In this document: piece after piece, positions 55,619-64,000 of the stretch
Layout: every line of letters begins with the position of its first letter
Position numbering within the stretch: the first letter of the stretch is position 1
Origin: Phlyctochytrium arcticum
Lineage: Eukaryota > Chytridiomycota > Chytridiomycetes > Chytridiales > Chytridiaceae
NCBI GenBank assembly: GCA_025602905.1
Contig: JAHLKI010000032.1
Location: 62,001 to 126,000 of the forward strand
Length of the DNA: 64,000 nt
Reading direction: 5' to 3'
The notes under the pieces: model-generated
Seen by the model: the letters and a program-made list of their open reading frames with translations, nothing else
The model's database searches: none
What the model was told of the DNA's origin: nothing
Position numbers and translations under genes: made by a program

Positions 55619-58600
55619 ATGCTCAGTGGACGGCGAGACCCCGATCGGCCGCCTTTTACCAACAATCCCAAAACGACTGACAAGACTCCTAAGCAATGGT
55701 GGAATTTCATAGGAGATGAACGGGACCGGGGCGCCAAAAGAGATGTGCTGTTACGGATGTACAAGGAGTGTACGGGGCTGTAAGTTCTCTAAAGCACTGG
55801 TTGAGGCGGTTTGGTTCTGATGTTGTGGGTTTTCCAGGCTTTCGGCAGAAACGTACCGGAATGACCCGTATTTGGCCGAATTGTGGTCTGATTACCTCCA
55901 ATTGTTGAGGTATGCTCAACATCAATGGAACGACTAATTTGGTGTTGACTCTGGGATTTATAGTGAGGCCAGTATGAATCATCAAAAGGTCCGTGAGCTG
56001 TTCAAATATCTGGAATCGGCCCGGATCGGGACAGGGTATGCCAAGATGTACCAAACATGGGCTGATTTCGAGTTGAACGCTGGTAAAACACGAATGTGGG
56101 AAACATACAGAAGGAAAACTGACGATGTATTTGGTACTTTTTAGGATTCATTAAGCATGCAAGACAAGCCTTGTTGAAGGGGATCAGCCAGAATGCGCTT
56201 CCAATAGATGACTTGCGAGCCGCGCTGAACGAGCTGAGCAAGCTGGACGTAACGGAAAGCGAACAGGGCTCGTCGGTGGGTGGAATGGCTGGGGTGTCGG
56301 TCACATCTGCATCATCTTCACGGCGTGATTCCGGAAATGAACGGGTACAGTTGTCTTTGGTTATATGTCAAATGTGCTAATGACTGACGCGTGTTTTTCA
56401 ATAGACACAAGAGATACCGACGCGATCCGAAGCTGGGAAAGCGGTGGGGGACGCATCACTTACCTCTAGCGCACCCAGTCCATCATCCTCCACAAACATG
56501 TCTCCAGACGGACTGCCGTATGTTTACACTAGGAGATTCGTGCTTGTTGATAAGAAATTCATGTTTTGCTGCAGGACTGGTCTGGCTAGGACAAATCCTT
56601 TAGCGGGTCGGATTGGAAAGCTAGGTTTGAGCATAAAAGCGCGCTGTTATCAGAGGATATCTCTAATCACAATCCCTCCCAGGTCCACCCGCACGAGTAT
56701 CACGACCCAAATCTCCCCTCGAAGAAAGGTGGGTCAAAGTGGAGGAAATGGATGATGGGGATGATGGTAGGAGGGAAACTTACATGATGCAGTCCTGATG
56801 GTGATTCTAATCGCGTATATATACAGAAGACATGTCGATTGACTCTGAGCCGGACGCTGGCGTCACAGTTCAGCGGATGCCTCCTCCGATCAAGCCAGAG
56901 GAAAAGAGAAAGGTGCTTGCCGAAAAGGTTCGCGTTTTTGCCTTCCATTCTAGTCTTCCTTTTTTCTGATTTGTATGGTTTGACAGGAGCCCGTTCGGTC
57001 TACCAGGGTATCCCCACCAACGAATAGGAATCCCCCAGAATCTGTTGAACGCGCCCCTCCTCGGCTTCCCACACAACTCACTCGCAGCAGAACTATGGAG
57101 TCTGTATCATCCACCACTCCATCTGTACCTTTATCCTCCCTCCATGTGCGCACAACATCCAACAACCTCCGTCACCTAAACGTCACGAACGAAAATGTCC
57201 AGCCGGCAACTCCTACCATCACACCCCAAGCATTCATGCAACGAACACTTTCACAACCTACGCCTACCCCCACATCCTCCACTAACCCAGGACTGTCAGC
57301 CCTGCGACGGTCCACCAATTTTTCGGCTTTCCCGCCTTCCCAACTTCATACGCCTTTAGCACCACCTGTTACCAGTCATTCCAATAAGGAATCGAAACCG
57401 AGTGTTGCCCCATCGATTCCGACCAAAGAGGGCTCACCGATTATGAATTGGAACGCGGCCATCAAATGGGAGCCACCACCGGACTCAGGAAAGAGCACCT
57501 TCAAGGTTTGTTTATTTGCTTTAGCCTGGGTGTGATGCAGCAAAATTATGACTTTCTTCGATAGGTCAACGGTATAGTGTACCAAAAGCTGGAGAAGATT
57601 GGGCGAGGAGGCAGTAGTAAAGTCTACAAAATTGTTGCGCCTGATGGTAAATTCTACGCTTTGAAAAGGGTCAAACTGCACGGACAAGAGGAAAGCTGTG
57701 TCGAGGGTTATCTAAACGAGATTGAGTTACTGCGGCGCCTCGAAGGGAATGATCGGATCATTCGTCTGATAGGGTCAGAGTTGGATCATAAGGAAGGGAT
57801 TTTGTTGATGGTGCTCGAGTATGGAGAAATGGATTTGGCGCACATTCTGCAAAAGGAGAAGGGGACGGTCAAGAGCATAGAATTTGTCCGGACGTACTGG
57901 GAACAAATGCTCCGAGCCGTACACGCCATTCATGAGCAGAACATCATCCATAGCGACCTGAAACCAGCCAATTTCCTGATGGTTGGCTCCGCTCTCAAAC
58001 TCATTGATTTTGGAATCGCAAAATCGATCCCGAACGATACTACCAATATCCGCCGCGACTACCAAACCGGTACCATCAACTACATGGCCCCCGAAGCCAT
58101 CGAGTTTGTCGAAATGCAAGGGGGTCAGCAGCCGCAGCATTACGTCAAATTGGGCCGATCCAGCGACATCTGGTCCCTCGGCTGTATTCTCTACCAATTC
58201 ATTTATGGCAACCCCCCCTTTGCCGCTCATCCCCCATCGCAAAAACTACATTATATCGTGAACCCCAAACACATGATCAAATTTGAGCCGGCCGATCCGT
58301 TGGCTATTCAAGTCATGAAGAGTTGTTTGCAGCGCGATCCCAAGCAACGAATGACTATTCCGGAACTGTTGCGACACCCATTTTCGGTCAGTTCGGTGCC
58401 GGTTAGTCGGAGTGTGCTCATGGATATTCTGAAACAAGTTACGACCCTGCAAGCCGCATCACATACTGTTGATTTAGGCGCTGTATCAGCGGTATGTATC
58501 TACGCTGCTGCATTATGCGCCTTTTTTTTGCTCATCTTGTTGTTTTTTTTGGCAGTTGGTGTATACACAATTGGTAAAGGGGGAAAAGGTAGATTTGAAT

Positions 58601-58621
58601 AATCGGAGGCCGCCAGACTGA
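55619..58621 (+). CDS. MPS1: MPS1/TTK dual-specificity spindle-checkpoint kinase
   Basis: Eleven exons: 55619-55779, 55838-55909, 55964-56082, 56145-56344, 56405-56517, 56575-56606 (or to 56624), 56654-56728, 56827-56927, 56987-57505, 57565-58491 and 58556-58621, giving ~794 aa. The N-terminal TPR domain matches TTK (YRNDPYLAELWSDYLQLL, then TGYAKMYQTWADFELNAGFI and PIDDLRAALNEL). A disordered Ser/Thr/Pro region links to the kinase (~465-770): GRGGSSKVYK P-loop, YALKRVKL, IIHSDLKPANFL catalytic loop, IDFGIAK, GTINYMAPEA activation loop. MPS1 phosphorylates Knl1 at unattached kinetochores to start the checkpoint, and acts in spindle-pole duplication in yeast. The donor of exon 6 is uncertain. 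The true stop is at 58619-58621; reading through the last intron would give a false hydrophobic tail. Confidence 0.95.
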
Positions 58622-59491
58622 CACTTGCGTGACTTTTTACTTTTTGATTTTGATTTTTTCTGTAATTACGTTTTTACACCCCCCTTTCTTGAACATTTTA
58701 ATTTATTCTGTGAGTCCACACTTTCGTGGTATTGATTGATTGTATTCACTCATGGGAGCACTTCGACTACCGCCGAGCCCCCCGGGTAGACCCCATCGTA
58801 TTCACAGTACTGTGCCTCTTGACAGTCTGACTGTTGCAACTAGTTTACGGCTTCATCGAGACTGACGAAGGCTTGATCTTCAGGCGGTGCAAGCATACTG
58901 GATAGGAGAGCACACACATACATCTGAACAGAAGCCAAAATATTCTTATCCAGACTGTTGATGAGCATGAGGAAATCTTACAACTTTGCCCATCATTGAA
59001 CCTTATTCGTTTTTATTCTGTGAGTATGTTACAGTGCGTCCCAAGATGTGGAGAAGAAGATTGATATTTTGTATCGTTTCCCTTGGTATCTTGCAGACTT
59101 GATATGAGACAAATGTGCTATTGTCCATTTTAGATCTGGGGGTTGCTGAAGGTATGAAAGACGTTGAAAGGCATTGCAAAGCTTTGTTCTGTCTACTATT
59201 ATTTCCTTCATCTGTGAGCTCAACAAAGACCAACCCCCAGATTTACAAAGACGCGTTCATTCACCGCCCTAGGGGAGTGGAGGAGAAAATGTCTAACCGG
59301 AGCTGCTTAAAAAGTTGGGTTTGTTCTTGAATAGAAAAAAGTTTTTCCGGAGCGTAGACTATGTGCTGGAAAATGAAATGTTGCAAAAGAAATTTTATCG
59401 TAAAAAAAGGCCGAACGGTCGGTGGAAACAGATTTGTTTTTTTTTTCTACGGGGATGATTTTTGTGTTGGGATAGCAGCATATAGAAGGAG
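58622..59491. other. intergenic
   Basis: 3' flank of MPS1 (T-rich 58640-58720) and promoter of PRM1. A few short ORFs. No repeat or RNA gene recognised. Confidence 0.5.
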
Positions 59492-62400
59492 ATGACGGTT
59501 TATGGGCAAGTTCCCGATGCGTCAAGTCAGAATTTAGTGGGTCAGGACTATTCGGGGCTACGTATCCTGGCCGCGGAGCAGAAACTTTCACCGAATGATT
59601 TCCGGGTTTTTGAGGCCAGTGATGGCTCGCGAGGTAAGACAAAAAATCAAATGATTGGGATTATAGAGCGGAAATTGATGGTTCGTCAAATCCTATTTTT
59701 TTTGGGCAGGTCGAACAAGCCATGATGAACCGGTTGATTACGGGAATTCGGAATACATTAGCGTATGGGCAAAGCTCACCCGAACATTTGCCACCCATAT
59801 CGTGTTTTGTCTGGTCGTCCTGCTATTCTCACTGATCATGTTGTCACAAGCCGTCAAAGAGAAAGGGGAAGAAACCAAACGGCATTTGCGGAGCGGGTGT
59901 AATGGGATGGAGGTTGCGGCGACAGCTATGGCATCCATACCGCGTTACGCTGCGGATGGATTCAACAAGGCTACCGTCAAGTCGATCAATATGATGACGA
60001 AAAGTATGGCCAATATGCTGTCTGGGACCGTAGCAATGCTCAATGAGCTGGTACTGATGGTTTTGCAAAGTTATACGAGTTTGCTGTTTTGTGTGCTGGA
60101 TGCTATTGTTGGCGCAGCCGTGGGAACTGTCTCGATGTTTGCCGAGGACATTACCAACTTTATCAATAACCAACTCAGACTGATCCAAAATGCACTGGAC
60201 AAGAGTTTGAATGTGTTAAACGGTCAGCTTCAAGACTTTATCGAGAAATTGGCGGATGCCATAGAGACGGTTGCCGAGGTGTTTGGTGCCCAAATCAACA
60301 ATGGCATTTTCTCGCCCATCTCGTTTCCATCTGTGTCGGGGAAACTGAATTTTCAAATCCCACTGGCATTTGTCGATGTCTTGAAAAACTTGGGGAACGA
60401 CATACCCAGCTTTCAATCCTTGGGAAACCAATTGGGGGATTTGATTTCCATTCCTTTCAAGAGATTGGAAGCATTGATAGACGCTGACTTGGCAGGATTG
60501 CATGGAATATCCGCGCAAACTGAGTTGATCAAGCTTCCAGTTGCTGCTGCACGTGTCAGCTTTTGCGAAGATGCAGTGGATTACACTTGGGTGGACACGA
60601 TCGTAAAAGCATTCAATTATACGATTTATGTAGGAGTTGGTGTTATTGCTGCAGTAGCACTACTTTCCATCTTGGCCAATATTTGGATGACATTGTATTC
60701 TCACTGGCAATTTGAACAAAGCGTGGGCCGGTACGCCAAAATTTTGTCAGAGCACCAAGGAATCGAACGACTCGCGCCTTCATCAAAACAGAATTATACA
60801 ACTGGCCGTAGCAAGGAAGACCGACGGCAGATCCGCGCGATAGCCCGGGATCTCATGCATGCCGCAGCCAGCCCTGCACTGTATATATTTATAAATACCG
60901 TTGCCCGTACGTTACGCTTCTCGCATCAAGGCAAAGTACGATTCAGATGGTTCGTGGACTATGTCTCCCACAAACCGAGCCTGTTGTGTTTGTCGGCCGG
61001 AATAATGGGCCTGGGAATGATTTACCTACAGCTCTTCTTGATTGATAGTGTCAAGGAGAAAACCTCAACCGAAGTTCAGGAGACTGTGAACCAATCCATG
61101 GATAAACTGAGCGTATCGATCTTGTCGGTCCTGTACGGAATTGCCGATCCGTACGTGGTAGACACCAACGAGTTTATTTCGGACGTGGAGGAAACTGCCA
61201 ACACAGTGTTGTTTGGCTGGATCGGCGAAATTATGGGTGCGGTGAATAGAACCATGTCCGTCTTTGAGACTGGATTCGACGACGTATTAAATTCGGCTTT
61301 TGCAACCGTCCCGCCTTTGCAAAACGGACTGCGCAACCTGGTCGATTGCATCCTAGGTAGCAAAATTAGAACTTTGCAACAGGTATCAGAGGCCATAGCT
61401 ACCAAGTCCCATCTCGCATTTCCACGGATCAATTCTGATGCGCTAATCGGGTTTGGGTATTCGGAAGTTCGCTCACAACTCGTTAATGCGCAGTCAATTA
61501 TGCAGTCCGCGTCCCCAAATACAAGCGTAACTGGCACTGCACGAGCTGGACTCACCGCACGATCAGCAGACATGCCCCTCACTGTCCATTTTCGACGAGA
61601 TCAGCCTGTCAATAGTACCACGGATTCATCACAAAAAGAGGACGATCGCCAAAAACTCAAAAGGCAGATCGAGAGCCTTTTTGACGCGTATAAAGCCATT
61701 TTGCGAACACAGATACTACCTTTCTTAGCTCTAACTTGCTTTGGCTCGACTATCCTCGTTTTCGGGATTCTCCATGTCATAACATGGACTTTGAGAGACC
61801 TGATCTTCGGCATTAAGAAACCAAAAGCTACTTCAAATTATCAAGATTATCCGCCATCAGCCATGCCTTTGTCCTCGGCGGTACTCACCGAGGAAAATAA
61901 ATCACCGACCGCCCTTCAGTGGCTAAACCGGTCCAACTCTGCCCGGAACATTGGGTCGGAGGAAAGGCCAACCCTACGAAAATCTGCTTCGGCGACACTG
62001 ATGAGTACCAATCCGCAAGGCACTTCCTCTGCTATGCTGAACGCGGAAAGGGAGCGTGATGCCGAAGCCAACACATCGGATGACGAGCCTTCCACCAAGA
62101 GGAGAAGCTTTCTGGCGTCCACCTTCGATGCCGCTATACAGAGTCTTTCACCGGCTCTGAGCCGGTCGAAATCTACTCGTTCTGACCTACAGAGGTCAAG
62201 AAGCGCGCCACGGGGACCTCGACCTATGGTGTCCCAATCTGCGGGTCTTGACACGTCTGGGGTTGCGTTACCGCGATCGGCTACGCTTCAAGGAAACTCC
62301 AGCGGACCACGCGTCGCGAAGCATGCTTTTGACGCACCCGACTTTGCACAGTTCATCAAGCAGAATGAACCGGCAGCCACACCGTTTACTGAACAGAATG

Positions 62401-62612
62401 AAGTGATAACAAAACCCCTCGAGCAAGTGGATCAGACTATAATGTCTAAATGGATGGAGACACTCCGTCCTAGTCTTCCCGCAAATCATCCATTGAATAG
62501 GCACAGCAAGCTTCGGGGAAACGGCGTGGAAGACGAGTGGGACGATATCTCAAAGGAAGCCTCCAAGGCTGTGGCCATGCTGGCTGCACGAGCGAGACAG
62601 CCCGCTGCATAA
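59492..62612 (+). CDS. PRM1: plasma membrane fusion protein PRM1
   Basis: Exons 59492-59633 and 59710-62612 join to 1014 aa. Prm1 is the fungal mating protein that helps two plasma membranes fuse. TM1 (IVFCLVVLLFSLIMLSQAV) starts near residue 87. A long extracellular loop with conserved Cys (GCNGMEV) and amphipathic helices follows, including a second hydrophobic region (LLFCVLDAIVGAAVGTVSMF). Further TMs lie at ~325 (VGVGVIAAVALLSILANIW), ~435 and ~680 (FLALTCFGSTILVFGILHVI). The symmetrical two-loop layout is typical. The cytosolic C-terminus (~200 aa) is Ser/Arg-rich. Length is longer than most Prm1 proteins (~650-750) because of this tail and the ~80-residue N-terminus. In yeast, expression is pheromone-induced. 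Confidence 0.9.
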
Positions 62613-62714
62613 TAAATAAAAATTTCCTATCTTGCTAGCTATGCCCTATGTAACTATTCGAATCAGAAGTATTTACAATAAATTTGCGACCCTTCATTAC
62701 GGCTCTGTCTTTTT

Positions 62715-63950
62715 CTACATCCTGTTTTTGAAGTTTGGTCAGTCATCGTGTAGTTAGTGCTACTCCTGTTGAGTTACTTACCAAGGCTGCCAACCTGGAA
62801 ACATCCGACTGAGATTGTTTGCATCTATCGCTGAACTTATAAGTGCGTTGATACGACATTCGACGCTTACGTCCGTGGATAGCTTCTTCTTCACCACAAA
62901 CAGAGCTCGTTCCGCTTCCTTATTAGGACCCCGGACTGCCGGGTTGGCTTTCTGGAATGCTGGATCCGACGTTAGTCCTTCCTGAAGCTCTTCCAGGTCG
63001 CCTTGGCGGCGTCTCTGCTCCAGTGGCGTGACTTTCCTAATTCCAGACATTTAGTGCGATCGCGGGAGCATCAAATCGCTCCGTGAATTGTGCATATACC
63101 AGTTGTATAATGGATCGTAACGAAACACATCGAGAATCGTCATTAACATCTCAGCGTCTTCACGGAATACACGAAGCGATTCTTCACAACTCCGTCGAAA
63201 TGCTCCTTCCAAACCGGTTATACCCATCCCGTCGACTGCGGGAAAAGCGGGTTATTAAAATGTCCATCCGCGGATGGGAAGCTCCTTACCCATGTCGCGC
63301 GTTAAACGAAAAGGAACCAGTTCTGGTACGGTTAAAAGCTTTCCTTGGTCGAAAGCGATTCCTAAATCAATATGAACAACCTCGGCTGACTTAGCATCAA
63401 TAAGAATATTTTGCGCATGTCTATCGCCAAGGCCAACTATGTAGCCAGCGATAGAGCTGGTCGCCACACTCCTTGTGTACGCGAGTTTTCGATCAAGCCT
63501 ATGAATAACCTGTTCAGCAAGATAACGCTCAGCCAGGTGACCCCTTCTTACCAATCTTTTGGGCGTAAAAATTTTTCAAAAAAGAAATGACGAAAGACGG
63601 GATTGAAATGTCGCTCAACTTCCCGGTAAATCTGTAATCGAGATTGGCGGGTTCCCTTTTTCATTTCTTCGCTCATCTTTGTTCTACACTGGGTCGGTCG
63701 CCAGTCATTTGGATTGTATCTTTTTTGTATGAGACTTGAAGTTTGGATTTGCAGCGCGGAAGCACTTACGTTGTGTGAGCTTTCGTCAGATATTCCCCAA
63801 TCGGTAAGGTGTTGTGAACCCATTCAACCAATCCCGCACGTGGAGCCAAGGGTACTACTTTATATGTACGAATGCTTAAATTTCGCTTTCGGGTATTAGG
63901 ATCCTTGCTCAACAACGTGTTCATAATGGAAAAAATTTTCGACAACACCG
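62715..63950 (-). CDS. TEL1: TEL1/ATM checkpoint kinase, C-terminal part
   Basis: The gene runs off the right edge; only the catalytic end is visible. Exons: 63770-63950, 63552-63719, 63290-63498, 63100-63235, 62782-63036 and 62715-62721. Conserved stretches in order: [53 protein letters not shown] with [12 protein letters not shown] (catalytic loop), [15 protein letters not shown] (DLG metal-binding motif), [20 protein letters not shown], then the FATC domain ending [17 protein letters not shown]1 phosphorylates SQ/TQ sites after double-strand breaks and at telomeres. The last exon encodes only the end of Trp, Met and stop. An apparent TAA at 62778-62780 belongs to the GTAAGT donor. Confidence 0.97.
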
Positions 63951-64000
63951 CTAGGGGAGATAGTCAGTGACAATTATTAGCCTGCCACGACGTATGGCTT

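Noticed and set aside
58492..58602. Hydrophobic C-terminal tail on MPS1
   Set aside because: It is read-through of a T-rich intron with GTATGT donor and GGCAG acceptor. Splicing gives a normal hydrophilic tail.
62778..62780. TAA as the TEL1 stop
   Set aside because: It lies within a GTAAGT donor, and the spliced end matches the FATC consensus better.
1..64000. CRISPR arrays, rRNA operons or bacterial-type operons
   Set aside because: No regular short repeats with spacers, no rRNA sequence recognised, and all genes are eukaryotic with spliceosomal introns.

Overview
The window reads as nuclear DNA of a fungus with intron-rich genes. Introns are mostly 39-80 nt, with GT donors, CTAAC/CTGAC-like branch sites and AG acceptors. 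TAA, TAG and TGA all act as ordinary stops. PRM1, a cytochrome-b5-fused delta-9 desaturase and a Mit_KHE1-type mitochondrial protein point to fungi. Metazoan-like genes lost from many yeasts (TMEM18, ZNF277, CCDC124, HAUS1, PPWD1, a 7TM-RGS protein) suggest an early-diverging lineage such as a chytrid. That placement is inference; the sequence alone does not name the species.

Layout. 1-8 kb: a partial basic protein (-), an unknown ORF (-), a seven-TM RGS protein (+) and a four-TM protein (+). 8-15 kb: a small secreted peptide (-), a GNAT acetyltransferase with an in-frame TGA (-), a zinc alcohol dehydrogenase with a 19-nt exon (-), HAUS1-like augmin subunit (+) and a forkhead factor (-). 15.8-23 kb: PPWD1 cyclophilin (-) divergent from a type I membrane protein with a binding-protein-like ectodomain (+), then a TM/FN3/coiled-coil protein (-). 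23.1-28.5 kb: a full-length but disabled Ty1/copia retrotransposon with 221-bp LTRs and a TGTTC target duplication. 28.6-34.9 kb: a ten-exon phosphoethanolamine-transferase-like protein with an unusual N-terminus (-), a small ORF and TMEM18 (-). 34.9-36.8 kb: a gene-free stretch with a degenerate ~85-110 bp repeat array. 36.8-44.7 kb: ZNF277 (+), CCDC124 (-), delta-9 desaturase (-), RRP8 (-) and a conserved hypothetical (+). 44.7-55.6 kb: a gene-poor island holding at least five decayed copies of one gene family, two of them as a large inverted repeat, with one intact gene (mitochondrial KHE1-like). 55.6-64 kb: MPS1 kinase (+), PRM1 (+) and the 3' end of TEL1/ATM (-).

Cell-cycle and genome-integrity genes are frequent (HAUS1, forkhead, MPS1, TEL1), with signalling and mating genes (RGS, PRM1). 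I see no operon-like logic; spacing is 100-500 bp between live genes. Exon joins were worked out by hand from splice sites and reading phase. For most multi-exon genes the exon lengths sum to whole codons. The least certain joins are the 5' end of the partial gene at 7-1080, the forkhead 5' end and one MPS1 donor.
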